In this document: positions 26,601 through 37,440 of the stretch, piece after piece
Numbering within the stretch: the stretch's first letter is position 1
Layout: every line of letters starts with the position of its first letter
Assembly (NCBI GenBank): GCA_032871835.1
Contig: CM065297.1
Coordinates: forward strand, 92,215,052-92,279,051
Reading direction: 5' to 3'
DNA length: 64,000 bases
Source: Dipteronia dyeriana
Taxonomy: Eukaryota > Streptophyta > Magnoliopsida > Sapindales > Sapindaceae
Notes under the pieces: generated by a model
Database searches by the model: none
What the model was told of the DNA's origin: nothing
The model's input: only the letters and a program-made list of their open reading frames with translations
Translations under genes and position numbers: made by a program

Positions 26601-29600
26601 CAATTGTTTATTGGTCAAAAACCTTGTGAATGAGTGCCTTCACAAATTATTGATCGACCGAGACATTCCTGGTGCAGTTCAATATGTCAAGAATACCATT
26701 TCAGATCTTCTCATGAACCGCATGGATTTGTCACTTTTGGTGATTACCAAGGTGGGAATCAATGCTTTTTTACATGGCTTTTGCATTTAACTCATGTGTT
26801 TATTTAAAAATACATTGCTGCTGGATTTGATTTTACATGAGTATGTTATGATATGAATGCTGTGTATCCACCCTTATGTAACAGGGTCTGACAAAGACAG
26901 GAGATGATTATGAAGTGAAAGCAGCTCATGTTGAGCTTGCTGAACGCATGCGCAAGGTTGTTGTTCCTTCATTGACTCATTTAGATAACGCTTAATTATG
27001 AACGCATGCGCCAGGTTGGTGTTACATCTGTGTGTGCCTCTATGTAGATATAATTTGAAGAGAAACTGTTTTCTTTTGTACATGAGATTGATTTCCTATC
27101 ATACACATATTCTTAGAAGCACGTCATAGTTCCTTTGTACATTTGTTTGTAAAATTATTTGGTTACATGTCTGCGCATGTGCGTGCCCACACTTATGTGC
27201 ATTTGTAGCTTGTTTGTTGTCTTGTCCATAATTTCAAAGTTGCCATTTGTTGTCAAGTTAGAATTCTATGCCAATCCAGTGGATCTGCAGGGAGACACGA
27301 AAATTTTATTGATGATAAAGAGACTACAAATAGGAAAAAGTCGTCCTTTACAAATCCCAAAAATAAGGGTTTTGGCCTTTTGGGTGAGGTGTCAAAATCC
27401 ACCGTTGAGGACTGTAATCTGCTCCTTTTTTATTGTGCAAATGGATACCATATCCAAGCAAAACAAAAGCAAGTAGAAACCCATTTAACATGTTCCCACA
27501 ATAGAAAGCCACCTTCATAATTCAGTTGGATAAAGAAGTATATTTGTAATTCGTTAGATATGGAAGCCTATAACGATAGTAAGAACCAAAAACTTTCCCA
27601 TGAATAATTGGTGTTTTCCTCTCCTATCCTTAAAAATTGTACCATTTGCTTCTTGCCAAATGACGCACAATAAGGTTCCTTTTCGAGAGAAGTGTATTCC
27701 ATTAACAATATGTTCTCTACTACTTTTTTAATTTAATGGATTAGAATTTCTAATCACTCAATTATTTTAGATTTTTATATTCTGAACCTCTGTATAGTTT
27801 GAGCAAATGTTAGGAAACCCTGTCTATTTTGGTAATTAATAGCAGCCTCCTTGACTTAGTTTGTTACTCTTGGGTCATAAAATGTTTGCTTTGTTGATAG
27901 AATCAGCTGACAAATATCTTCATAATGCAGAGAGATCCAATTTAGAGGGCCTTATTCTTAGCTCCGTGTGAGCATGTTTTATTTTCTACAGTTGTTTTAG
28001 ATGACCAAGAAGGATTCCGATAGAGCCGTTATCTGATTTCCTTTTGCTTAAACTAATAACTGGGAGATAGGAATGAACTTACCAAAGTATTCAGAAAGAA
28101 TAACAACCTGACCAAGTTTACCATTACAGCATTTTTGGTTGTCCTAATTTTATCGTTGAAACAGTAACTTGTGAAAGATGTATACACATACTTATACATG
28201 TAGGTACATATGTACAAGATACACATGCATATATTTTATAATATAAATAGCGCTATAGATTTTTTATTTTCTGTTACCATCACTTGAATAGTCAAAGTTA
28301 TGTCAACAATGTACAAAATTATGTGCATAATATTCTAGAATAATGTTTTTAGAGATGTAATCAAGATTTGATTAAAAAAAAAATATCAAATATTCTTCCA
28401 TAGTTTCTTTTGTTAGGTGCTGATAATAATGATCTTAGTAAAAGACCATTCTCTTGTAGTAATTTGATAGCGTGTGATGTTTAATAAATAAGTTTATCAT
28501 TTCTAGTGGCTATTGTCAAACTAGTAGTCCATAGTTATGAATCTTTACTATGGGATTACATTTTATGTCACGATTCTAGTGTTTTATTCCTTGTAATTTA
28601 TGGAGCATAAAATTTGTAACTGACAGCGAGATGCTGCAACTGCTCCAAATGTTGGGGATCGTGTGCCTTATGTCATTATAAAAGCTGCAAAAGGTGCCAA
28701 GGTAATCCTTCTAAACCAATTTATTTTTGAAAATCTTTCTTTTCTTGAAAAGTAATTACTGTAATAGATTTTGGTTGATCTAAATTTGTTCAATCATCAT
28801 GATCAGGCTTATGAGAAGTCTGAGGATCCCATTTATGTGCTAGAAAACAACATACCAATAGACCCTCAGTACTATCTCGAAAATCAGATAAGCAAGGTTA
28901 GCTCAGTGGATCCTTCCTCTATTTGAATTTATGATTGTTTAATTTTTGCTCTTTTCTTTTCTTTTTCCTTAATTTACATGACTGTTAATGCCATTGTTTT
29001 ATCACAACAGCCGCTTTTACGAATTTTCGAGCCCATTTTGAAGAATGCTAGCAAGGAACTTCTCCATGGAAGTCATACAAGATCTATTTCCATCTCTACT
29101 CCTTCAAACAGTGGCATAATGAAATTTGCTAAGAAACAACTGAGTTGTATCGGTTGCAAAGCCCTGATTAGGTATGATTTATATGTCTCCTTTTTGGCAT
29201 GCTAGCTTTTGTTTCTTTGTTGGATTTGAGTATAGAATTATTTCACGGTCACAGTCTGTCTTCCCTCTACCTCACATGCACATGTGCACCCACACGGTTA
29301 GATTTTGGTGAGGCAAGTTTTCAGTTTCTATAATAGCAATTTCTTCTGCTTTTTTTTCCCTTTTCAAATTCTTCTCCATCACCTCCATTTACTTTCTAAA
29401 TTAGCCTTGTTTTGCCTGTGAATGGAGTACCTGCAGCTGCAACATAAAAATTGAGTTTGTTGGCATGGAACTTTAGGTCTGAAATTGAGATGGAGTTGAA
29501 CTATTGATATGCTAGTCATTAAATTTTCTTAAGAAAGCGATCTCCAAACCTATTATATTCCAATGAAGGCTGAATTCCATGTGGTCAGATCTCATGCTAT

Positions 29601-30287
29601 ATTGTCTTTTTTGGCCAGCAAGGGAACTCTCTGCTCACACTGCAAGGGAAGAGAAGCAGATTTGTACTGCAAAACTGTTTCTCAAGGTAGGCTACTCTTT
29701 ACACTATTTTGTCCTTACTGTTGTTTTTCATGAGAAGAACTTTCACTGTAATGGATGTGTCTAATACTTATTTGAATGATGGCAGTTGCAGCAGTTGAAG
29801 AGCTTTTTCAGAATCTGTGGGTCCAGTGTCAAGAGTGCCAGGGTTCTCTCCATCAGGATGTGCTCTGTACTAGGTTATATGGTTTCCTTAACCCTTAAAT
29901 AGTTTTATTGTCAAGTTAAAATTGTTATCAGGGTGCACATTCCTGGGAAATATCGTGCAGTTGAGACTTGAGACAATGCCTAGCTTAGAATTAACTCCCC
30001 TTGTGACTGCACTTGTATTTGTGCATTTTTTTTTTGTACTCTTAAAAACACATTTATGGTTGTGATTTTGCAAATCCGGAATGGCAATCATTTTATTGCT
30101 GCTCAGCTGCAATTTTTTTTTTTTACTTATTCTCACTTTCCCTTATATGTTTCTTGTATATTATTTATTAAGCCGTCTTTTTTTTTTCCCTTTTCACAGT
30201 CGAGACTGTCCGATATTTTATCGGAGAAAGAAGGCACAAAAAGACATGGCTGAAGCCCAGAAGCAGTTAGACCGATGGGACTTCTGA
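6364..30287 (+). CDS. POLD1: DNA polymerase delta catalytic subunit (POLD1), 30 coding exons
   Basis: Replicative polymerase that extends the lagging strand and proofreads. Exons: 6364-6622, 6723-6833, 6921-7027, 7109-7268, 7547-7742, 7831-7966, 8090-8227, 8701-8778, 8922-9013, 9570-9636, 9736-9807, 10418-10504, 13645-13764, 13857-13955, 16081-16188, 16296-16391, 16480-16545, 16668-16724, 16873-16960, 17062-17141, 25886-25999, 26385-26499, 26579-26751, 26885-26956, 28627-28701, 28807-28896, 29011-29171, 29619-29686, 29786-29873, 30200-30287. They total 3261 nt (1086 aa; Arabidopsis about 1095). Exo I D303/E305 (SFDIEC), Exo II N384/D389, Exo III D502; motif A D591 in DFASLYPS, motif [10 protein letters not shown] (K683), motif C YGDTDS with D744/D746. 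CysA is C998/C1001/C1011/C1014; CysB (Fe-S) is C1043/C1046/C1056/C1061. The start follows the E2F site and gives the family N-terminus (DVFLDETL). Intron 18 is GC-AG. No coding damage seen; likely intact. Confidence 0.96.
9130..9255. repeat. ~57-bp tandem duplication in POLD1 intron 9
   Basis: Two adjacent copies share AATATCATCTATGGTCGCAT and TTTGATGAATGT. The duplication is intronic with no coding effect. Confidence 0.6.
10148..10235. repeat. ~45-bp tandem duplication in POLD1 intron 11
   Basis: The block CCCATTAACTACCTTGTTTC followed by ATTGTTTTATAGGTTTATT occurs twice in succession. Each copy contains a TATAG|G string that resembles an acceptor site. Confidence 0.65.
10658..11210. repeat. 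Direct duplication (~250 bp x2) in POLD1 intron 12
   Basis: About 10658-10905 and 10945-11205 are diverged direct copies sharing TATAAAGTGACTGAAAG, GCATTGCAGGCTTGGAAT and CAGTTTTTGGTAATTATAG. Both hold a GCATTGCAG|G acceptor-like string. By eye identity is roughly 80-85 percent. Confidence 0.7.
12141..12350 (-). mobile_element. LTR-retrotransposon remnant: PBS plus ~198-bp LTR
   Basis: On the minus strand, TGGTATCAGAGT (12152-12141), a Copia-type primer-binding site complementary to initiator tRNA-Met, directly follows a TG...CA-bounded 198-bp segment (12350-12153). No coding part of the element is recognisable to the left (11400-12140). The boundaries depend only on TG/CA and the PBS. Confidence 0.45.
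12490..13492. mobile_element. hAT-like non-autonomous element in POLD1 intron 12
   Basis: The left end AGAGCCTGCTTGGCATGGCT and the reverse complement of the right end (AGGGCTCGTTTAGGATAACT) form imperfect inverted termini of the common plant GGGC-TGTTTGG type, and short GGCTTTT/AAAAGCC blocks recur just inside both ends. No transposase is seen. A clear 8-bp target duplication could not be identified, so the class is tentative. Confidence 0.45.
14426..14882. mobile_element. 457-bp Tourist/PIF-type MITE in POLD1 intron 14
   Basis: The left end GAACATCTCTAATGCAA and the reverse complement of the right end (GAGCATCTCCAATGCTA) are inverted termini, flanked on both sides by TAA (14423-14425, 14883-14885), the 3-bp target duplication typical of PIF/Harbinger MITEs. 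No coding capacity is present. Confidence 0.65.
14883..16080. other. Rest of POLD1 intron 14, including a GC-rich island at 15360-15655
   Basis: Most is AT-rich. The segment 15360-15655 is sharply GC-richer and full of GGAGGC/GCCTCC words on both strands, with one 73-codon open frame that looks accidental. No family was recognised. The last bases are the exon 15 acceptor (TTCCAG). Confidence 0.5.
17363..17669 (+). repeat. 5' LTR of Copia element A
   Basis: The segment is bounded by TG and CA, ends exactly at the PBS, and contains two copies of a block starting GAAGAGTTGACC and ending AGAAATATCAG or its variant. Confidence 0.75.
17781..18800 (+). pseudogene. Copia A gag (capsid and zinc knuckle), degraded
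   Basis: Begins at ATG 17781 with a plant Copia gag N-terminus ([17 protein letters not shown]), breaks at 18030-18032, and continues in another frame with [20 protein letters not shown], the UBN2-like gag domain. After further breaks near 18250-18350 there is a [14 protein letters not shown] zinc-knuckle remnant (about 18575-18620). At least three frame changes or stops make it nonfunctional. Gag would form the cytoplasmic particle. Confidence 0.8.
18830..19410 (+). pseudogene. Copia A protease and pre-integrase remnant
   Basis: The protease region reads [14 protein letters not shown] near 18845-18890; the catalytic aspartate of the usual DSGAS motif is tyrosine. A GAG-pre-integrase domain follows ([20 protein letters not shown], about 19253-19315) with an incomplete zinc-binding end at the junction with element B. 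Frames are broken near 18970 and 19070-19120. Confidence 0.75.
19358..20263 (-). pseudogene. Copia B reverse transcriptase and partial RNase H
   Basis: The open stretch 20263-19655 is a Copia RT (RVT_2): [53 protein letters not shown] and the catalytic VHVDDM (YVDD family motif). Past a stop near 19655 the connection and RNase H start continue with damage ([19 protein letters not shown], about 19445-19380). The remainder of RNase H is missing at the junction with element A. Active forms copy element RNA to DNA. Confidence 0.88.
20270..20905 (-). pseudogene. Copia B integrase-to-RT linker
   Basis: The stretch 20596-20270 (108 codons) ends with [20 protein letters not shown], the conserved lead-in to Copia RT. 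The upstream part (20600-20905) is proline/serine-rich and interrupted by stops. It belongs to the same polyprotein as the neighbouring RT and integrase. Confidence 0.75.
20922..21935 (-). pseudogene. Copia B integrase
   Basis: Pre-integrase zinc region at 21935-21657 ([20 protein letters not shown]), then the core in pieces: HSDVWGPS (first catalytic D, about 21580), SDNGGEY (second D, about 21385) and [20 protein letters not shown] with the catalytic E (about 21280). The C-terminal region has the Copia signature [19 protein letters not shown] stop near 21408 and a frame change separate the pieces. Its role is insertion of element DNA into the nucleus. Confidence 0.85.
22077..23101 (-). pseudogene. 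Copia B gag and protease
   Basis: Gag begins near ATG 23101, with the [20 protein letters not shown] block at 23003-22940 and the UBN2-like domain to 22692. It breaks, resumes at 22661-22470 ([20 protein letters not shown]), then has a damaged zinc knuckle (about 22410-22360) and the protease start with an intact [12 protein letters not shown] (about 22175-22140). Several stops separate these parts. Confidence 0.82.
23619..23674. repeat. 56-bp poly-T tract in Copia B leader
   Basis: An uninterrupted T run on + (A run in element B sense) between the PBS and gag. The length may be polymorphic or inexact in the assembly. Confidence 0.9.
23720..23921 (-). repeat. 5' LTR of Copia element B (202 bp)
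   Basis: Minus-strand TGTTAGAATATTATC...ATTGTTCA, adjacent to the PBS. It is not obviously related to the LTR of element A. Confidence 0.7.
23922..24520 (-). mobile_element. Copia element C: LTR plus isolated RT fragment
   Basis: On the minus strand, 24345-23922 is an RT N-terminal region with breaks, recognisable by [25 protein letters not shown] and [13 protein letters not shown]. Immediately upstream in the same sense is a 147-bp TG...CA segment (24520-24374) with a TATA-like element, followed by TGATATCC, a PBS-like start. Gag, protease and integrase are missing, so C is internally deleted, and its RT is cut where the LTR of B begins. This suggests B inserted into C. Confidence 0.6.
24521..25885. 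other. 3' part of POLD1 intron 20
   Basis: AT-rich intron sequence ending in the acceptor CTCAG of exon 21. No element or gene was recognised. Confidence 0.6.
26957..28626. other. POLD1 intron 24 (1.67 kb), possible LINE trace
   Basis: Mostly unremarkable. At about 27590-27700 the minus strand reads with breaks like the tail of a plant LINE polyprotein ([15 protein letters not shown]), which is weak evidence. A 25-bp near-copy of the exon 24 end lies at 26998-27022. Confidence 0.3.
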
Positions 30288-30852
30288 GAATCTTATCAAG
30301 GTTGGCCCTAGTTCCCCTTCCTATAATAAATCTAATAAGTTGATTCTTCTGGTTGCCAGCATTTCAGAATAAATACTTGGAATATGTTATACTTATACCG
30401 GTAATCGGTGAAAGCTGTTTCTAATTTTAAGGTCAAATAATTTACAAAATGGTGTTTTCCATTTGTGCAGGGAGGTGAAACTAACCAAAAGAATGACATA
30501 TGAAGCATGTATTGCGGACTTGATAGTACAAATTTGGCTTTGAAGTATGTTCATACACGGAGCATTCTTGCTCGAAAATGGCCCAAGTGGGGAAAGTTTT
30601 AGCTGGACTCGAGGGCAACATCAGACAGTGGTTCGATCAATAAGTACGCAATGGGATCTAAATTCTATTATAACATGCTGTTTAAATTGTAAACACCTGA
30701 GTTGTCTATGGAAGCGATTTGGTAACACGAGTTTTGTTAATGAAGAATCAAGTATTCAAGTATGGGTTTGGCAGCAATTTTGTAAATATAGTTTGTATAC
30801 AAGCTTTAATACTGTATGTGGTAATACATGTATGAATGCTACTTTAGTTTAG
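30288..30852 (+). other. Probable POLD1 3' UTR
   Basis: Sequence after the stop holds a plausible intron (donor AAG|GTTGGC near 30301, acceptor GTGCAG near 30471). T-rich and AATAA-like signals occur up to about 30890. Transcript ends cannot be set from sequence alone. Confidence 0.35.
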
Positions 30853-31307
30853 CAATTTTTATTTTTTTTATTTTTATTTTATTTAGTTTATCAACTTTTT
30901 TTTATCTCGACACACCTATCCTCATTTACATTAGGGGATTGCAGGGCACTAACTCATTAATGGTAAAGATATTTCAAAAGGAAAATACTCATAATCCAAT
31001 GGTTGGAATTGGTCGCATGGCTTTGATCAATTAACAAATTTCAATTGCAGTTATTCTTCTCCAGTAATAAATTATGTGAACATGTCAACGAAACATGTTC
31101 AAAGCAAATTGCATGGCAAACATTTATCGCCAAAGAATGCTTGTTGAAAAAGGATTTAAAAAAAAAAAACAGGAGAAACGAAAAGAAATGTCAATATACA
31201 ATTTTATACCCTTTATGCACTCCAAAGGGTTTGCAAATATACAAACTTCAAACACAAAACCTTCTTTATATGCTTCTATACTCTTAAAGTCTTAATGATA
31301 CATGGAT

Positions 31308-31313
31308 TTTATT
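31308..31313 (-). terminator. Poly(A) signal AATAAA of RGLG gene
   Basis: Minus-strand AATAAA lies 31 bp past the RGLG stop codon, in the usual position range for a plant near-upstream element. Confidence 0.5.
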
Positions 31314-31343
31314 AGTGTCCCTGACAGAGAAGTAACATCCCAA

Positions 31344-34300
31344 TCAAGTGTACAATCTCAAGCGTATTGTTATCGGTTCTCTGCACATTGGGCATGATTC
31401 AATTGCCGATCCACAGTCCTTGCAAGTCTTCAACAAGAAAACAAAGGAGATTAAATAAGATTGCCATTTTCAGGCAGGGAAGTCTAACAAAGTTGTTCAA
31501 GAACGAGTATCACTCCATTTCCAGCATCACAGCAATCAAAGGCACAAGATACAAGCAAACATTGCTAAGTAGTCCAACATACCGTTAGGAGCTAAGAATT
31601 AAATTTTCATATTCTTACCATTTTAATGAGTCTTTAATCTTGAGGAGATACAAATGTTTTTTTAAGACACCACAAATGTTTGTCTCAACTTTCATTTTCA
31701 TTCACCTTTTGGATGGGAACTGGGATTGCAACTCTTACTGACAATCCAAAAATTCAAGTTTGTATTACATGAGGAATCAACACTGTTTCCAGTTTCTGGT
31801 AGATTTGTGTTATGTAAAGACAACTTTTTGGAACATTCATATTGTTTGATAAAATTGACCCTCTCAATGTTTGCAAGTTTATGAATCATTTACTCAAATA
31901 TTGAACTGCCCATAACACATTAACACCCTCGTATTTTAAAACAAGAAAACATTACTCTAAGCACTAAGAAGATACTACTGAGAAAAATATCTAACATATC
32001 TGACTATAAGTTTGTGTTTGAACCATGCTTCAAAACAATTTCAAACCAACCAACCCCAAGGCCCTACCCTGCATGAGCATGCTTGGTGTGCAAGTGCAAC
32101 ATTGCATTTGAAGGCTGCTTACAGCTGAAAATTTGACTAGGACAGGCATTTTATCAGCAGTCACAATTTGAAATGCAAAGGAAACACAGGTGATCATTTA
32201 CTTCAAGGTTCCAAGCCAGAATAACACACATAGTCTATAGTTTCTTATCCTTTTAAAACGATTTCTTATGTTGGGTTGTGTTAAGGGAGTTGGAAGTGTT
32301 CCAAGGGTGATTATGCAAAGTGTTCAGGGTGATTATGCAAAATCTTACAAAAGTAAAATATGCATGTTAGCAGGACCTTTAAGCATATGTAGATTCTATG
32401 TTAATAAACCCTACGTTATGTTCACTAGAATGCTGTCCTCTGTGCTTTTTGTTTATCCAAGCTCTCACTCTTCTTTGACAGTTCTGGATTTTCTAGCTGT
32501 CATAAATTAGGAATTCATAAAATTTCTAAGCTTTCGTTTCCTATGTTTTTTTTTCATTTTTTTTTTCCTTGGGGCTTGTCTTGTAGAATATTCCATATCC
32601 ATGGATAATAACACTTATACCTTGGTGTTCTTTCAAGAAAGTTGGTGACTAATTAAAATTTCCCAATAAAACATGTTAAAAGAAGTACAGAATGAGTTTA
32701 ATTAGAAGAAACTTCTCTGTAATATGATCTAAACACTCCATACATATATCATCTTGACTACACTAATAAAACATCTACAAGAATAACTTTACTGAAATGT
32801 GCTTACCGTATGACCACATCCAAAAGCCATGTCCTTCAGATTTGTTAAGCAAATTGGGCACACCTTAGACAACAGAATAAATATCTCAAAACCATATTCT
32901 CATTTGAATAGAAAACTACAGTAGGAGGATTTGGAAAAAACAAAATACCGCTTCTGCTGAAGTTGTTGGCTCTGTTGGAGTTGTCTCAAAATTGGTCATG
33001 TGTGGAACTGATTTAACAGCATTATCATGATCAATCACTTCACGAGGAGGCGGAAGCGGTTTTGTGCGGGGACCAGCTACTAATCCTCCACTGCATAAGT
33101 AAAACGAATTATTAATTAAATTATTCCTATGAAACTGGACATTATTTGAAAGACTTGAAACTGCTGCTCCTGGCCTTACTGGAAAGACTGAAGGCATAGT
33201 GTGGCTTTGTACTGAACTGGAATTTCCATTAGGGCAGCAAGTGCAAATTCTGCTTCCTTCTTTGACGCGTCGGTGTTCTCGGTCGTTATTTTTGTGAAGT
33301 TGACAAACTACAGAAGGAAAGAAAGTAAGCAAATGATGTTTCTTCCAACTCAAACTAATTAAATGAAATGAAAATTTGCATAAAAGAATAAAAAGTACTA
33401 TCATTATATAGGACAATATTTTACAAACAGAGAAACAGGCATATGTAAAATTACTTTAATGGTAGTTTCAAAGGATAGAGAATCATCATGCATGCCCATT
33501 GACTGATTAACAGCTTTGAGAAGTCATATCAATCATACAAGAGGCCATCACAATCCAAATTCTTCCTAAGACTAAGTCATATTACCAAATAATTACAGCA
33601 CCATTTACACACAATTTCCAATTTGCACCATAAAACTGCAAAATTAAATAGTGATCACCTATATGCAGCCTTGCAATCCTTTACAACTGAATTACAAGTT
33701 TAATTTCAAAGTCTCACACAGAAGTTCATTAAGAGTATACTACAGCATATTAGTGACTTCCAAAATCTGAAAAGGAATAAACTGTCTACTTTTTTCTATC
33801 TCTTTTTACTTTTTGGGAAAAACAATCACATTTACAACACTCTTGATTCAAATAGGTACACCAAACACTTCATTCAGTATCCAGAGTTGATCATTTACCT
33901 GGAAGTTGTCAAATGAGCGTTGAGGAATATTATCATCAAATTGTTGCATTGAGTCCCATGGTCCATCCCCCACCCCAACCACAATTATTGAGAGAGGATA
34001 ATGGCTGTTATCAAAATGCCACTGATCAGGACAGCCAGAATTACACACTTACAATTCAAGATTATAGATGGTATTGCTTTACCTAGCGGCCACTATGGAG
34101 TTTACAGTTGCCTGTTCTTGTGGACTGAACTTTCCAGGGGGTGTATCAGGATTCCTGGTGACCTATTTCGATTCAAAAACATTCAAATGTCACAAGTATT
34201 AGATAAAATAAAAAAAAGATAATAAAAAAAAGAAGGTTCCCTGATAATAGGATGACAAAAAACATTTTTACGAACCTGGCCATCAGCAATAATAACCAGT

Positions 34301-36938
34301 ACGTGATACTGCCTGTTGCTTGCCTCCACAATGTCGATTGCCGCATCAATAATTGGAGCAAATGAGGTTGGACCTATAAAGAATTCACAAAAATTATCAT
34401 AGTCATACCTTTGCAGAATGGCAGCATTGCCAGAAAATTAAAGCCCAAAATGCAAATTCACAACAGTACATGGCTGAAAGACACGACTACCAAAAAACTG
34501 TATGCTACAACATGTTGCAAGCTTAAATTATAAACTATTTATTTTAAATTAAGTCTATCTAATAGATTTGTTAAAGCGTTTAAATACTATTGTTGGGCCC
34601 TTTCCTATCAGTTTAAGCTTTTGGATCTGTTGGTTACTAACAGGAATGAATAATGAATATTATGACACTAACAGACAGCAGGACAAGTGATCCACCAGAA
34701 TTATCTGAAAAGGGATACAGAATGTGATGTCATGAATCATTGCGAAAGTAATATATAATGTTCATTCATCTATCTGAAAGAATAGTGTATGACCAAAACT
34801 TACAAAAAAAATTATTCACCCACCGGACTAATTCCTGAAACATACAAATACTATCCTGACACCCCTTCCAAACAAATTGATGAAGAAGAAAGAAGAACTT
34901 GGAGTTCGTTAATTAAGAGATGCTCATAATGTTACTAAGAGTTGAATTCTATCATATTGATAAAATGCTCGTTTCCCTTAAGAAAAGTGACTACATAGAT
35001 AAAATTATTTTAGCAAACTACTAAACCACATATTCAAAAGATTATTAACTTAACATGATAAACTAATGGACATTCTTAGATAAATGAACTATTCCAAGGA
35101 CGAAGAGTGCTTTATCTAAGATTAATCAATTAATGAGAATCCATATCTTAACGGTCATTTGAGAATAGCTCCAGGAAATTAAATAAAAATCTCATTGGAC
35201 AATGAAGTTAAAAATAAGATACATGCAAGTGAAATAAAATTTGAACAGCTTACAAGGTGCTCATAGCAATTAAAAAATAAAAATAAATAAGTAAAGAGGA
35301 TGTCAAAGTACCTGACAACTTTAAGTATGGGACAATCTCTCTATAACGTGCAAGTGCCTCCTCAAAACCATGGCAGTACCGTTGATCAGGATAAAAGCTG
35401 AATAGATATTGATCATGTGTTGATGCTACCAAAGAAGATATAATCATATAGGCAGTTCAGGGGTAAATCACTACATTATTTTCTACCAAACATAATGTTA
35501 AAACAAACACTAACCGTCACCAAATCCGAAACAAGGTATCAAGTTATCTTCATCGAATGGAGACAAGGTACGACCAATGATAGAGATTGCTTGTTCATAA
35601 GGATTAGGTCTGCTACCAATGGCATGAAGACTTTTTCTGTTGAACGAATGCCTGCCTACAATTGATAAATTTAATTACTTTTTTCTCCAATTTATAGAAA
35701 TTATAATCCATTATATTTGATGGTGATAAATGTCACCTGTCCACTCGTTACTCTTTGTGAAGTCAACACCAAGTATTAGATTTGATGATTCAAGGCCAGC
35801 TTCTCGTAGTGCAGAAATAACCTAAAGGATACAAATAATATATTTATTGTTATTAAGCATATTCCAATAACAGGATAAGCTACATACCAAACATGTTCGA
35901 AAAACCACCAAAAATCCAGGTTATTTCATGCATCTTCCAATAGTTGAAGTCCATCCTTAATTACATATTATGAGCTCTGCGACCCTTCATCTGACAATAG
36001 TTTGCAACTTTGTCTGTATGATGATGGATACACCAAATGCAGAACAGTTTCGTGACTTCAATCAAGCAACCTCTATTCCACTCTACTATCTTAAACTTCT
36101 GTAGCCTCACCCTGCCTTGTTTGATGTTAACAAGCTTCAATATGCTAACAAAATATTTATTTGCAGACACAATATGAAGTGTGTATCAAAAAAAAAAAAA
36201 ATACTGTATCCTGCAACTGATCAACCGTTAATTCTTTTTTTCAAAACTTCTCCCACTACTGGCCAAACACTTGAAATGAATAAATTCCACAGAAGGACTC
36301 TCTTATTATGAAGTAAATGATAGTTATTTCACTCAATGATGCTGCTCTGACATGAATTCTTTTGGCATGCTTACTCATCTCCAATATCTCAAATAAACAT
36401 ATAGTTGTGCCAAAGGCAATGACCTAGGGAAAAAGTAGGTAGTTCAATCTGCATCCTAAATTTATCATAAATTCTATTCTCTGGGGCTAGTCAGTTTTCA
36501 CTTTCCCAGTCTGAGCTTGTCTTCCAATGAAGTTATCAATTATATGGCATATTATGATTCTTTTACATGCTATTAAATGTTAAACGGGTACCTTCTAAGT
36601 TAGAACCTTTTTTCCCTCAAGAACAGTACGAGCCAAAGAGCGACATTCAATATCTTTTGATAAGCAAAAGCAATGACAAAAACCTGATCCAAAGAATTGA
36701 AATTGTCAGCTATGCGAGTAGGACGCTGTGCATGTTGATGGTTATGATCCATCGAACTTCTTGCATTCGAAGTACTAGGTTGCCGCGGATGTTGATAATT
36801 ATGATCAATCGAATCTCCTGCATTGGAAGCAGGTTGATGTGAATGTTGATGGTTATAATTCATCGAACTTCCTGAAGCTGGTTGATGCGGAAAATCATAG
36901 CGAGGATCATCATCATATGCTGATTCTGTATTCCCCAT
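31344..36938 (-). CDS. RGLG3: RGLG-type RING E3 ubiquitin ligase with copine/vWA domain
   Basis: Ubiquitin ligase; Arabidopsis relatives act at membranes and in hormone and stress signalling. Exons on -: 36938-36684, 35821-35737, 35655-35515, 35425-35312, 34373-34276, 34162-34083, 34004-33899, 33307-33180, 33090-32949, 32863-32807, 31427-31344. They total 1290 nt, 429 aa, all junctions in phase. MGN start gives glycine 2 for possible N-myristoylation. Residues 19-73 are a His/Gln/Asn-rich tandem repeat. The copine/vWA domain is about 98-345, with the metal-site motif D105-x-T107-x-S109 ([10 protein letters not shown]) and [10 protein letters not shown]. The C3HC4 RING uses C385, C388, C399, H401, C404, C407, C414, C417 ([18 protein letters not shown]) and the end is RLRLYT. 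The family N-terminus normally lacks such a repeat and is poorly conserved. Subfamily 3 is inferred from sequence and its place beside POLD1. Confidence 0.94.
36684..36882 (-). repeat. In-frame ~54-57-bp tandem repeat in RGLG exon 1
   Basis: Three imperfect copies encode variants of QP-x-SNAxxSxDHNxQHxx (residues about 19-73). Length differences between copies are multiples of three, so the frame is kept. Confidence 0.75.
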
Positions 36939-36939
36939 A

Positions 36940-37440
36940 GCTGAGGAATTTTACATATGCATCAAAGAACCAACATACATAACCATAATGATTTTTCAAT
37001 AATACTAATTTCAAGTTAATGCAACAATAATAACAAAATTCTTTAAAGAGGAATATAACTCTTAAAGGTCAACAAAATATATAAGTATTCTTCCATTATA
37101 TCAACACCAAGTATTAAAGTATATCATCAATATCGTTTCAAACTAAGGCACCATCATCTATCCACCAAACCCACTTCAAATTTTCACCAAAAATTACAAA
37201 CTCAAAGGAAATTAAAGATAACCCACTAACAACTTACCAGAGAATTGAACCGTAAGAAATCAAACGAAAGTAACCTGCAAAATGAAAGAAATGTATACCC
37301 ATCACTGAAAATCTATAACAGATATTAGAGATTCATAAAAGACAGAGAAAGAGAGTTACCTGGTTAAGAAAAAAAGGAGATTCTAAAGTGATTCTACAGT
37401 TGAGCTCAATGGCTTGCTTTTGAGTTTTCAAAAAAGACAC
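36940..37440 (-). other. RGLG 5' UTR with two probable introns
   Basis: On the minus strand, a leader ends CTTAACCAG|GTAACT at 37360, a short exon spans 37274-37238 (acceptor TTTTGCAG, donor CTG|GTAAGT), and an acceptor CCTCAG at 36941 lies two bases before the ATG. Consensus borders support two introns; the transcription start is not defined. Confidence 0.55.
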
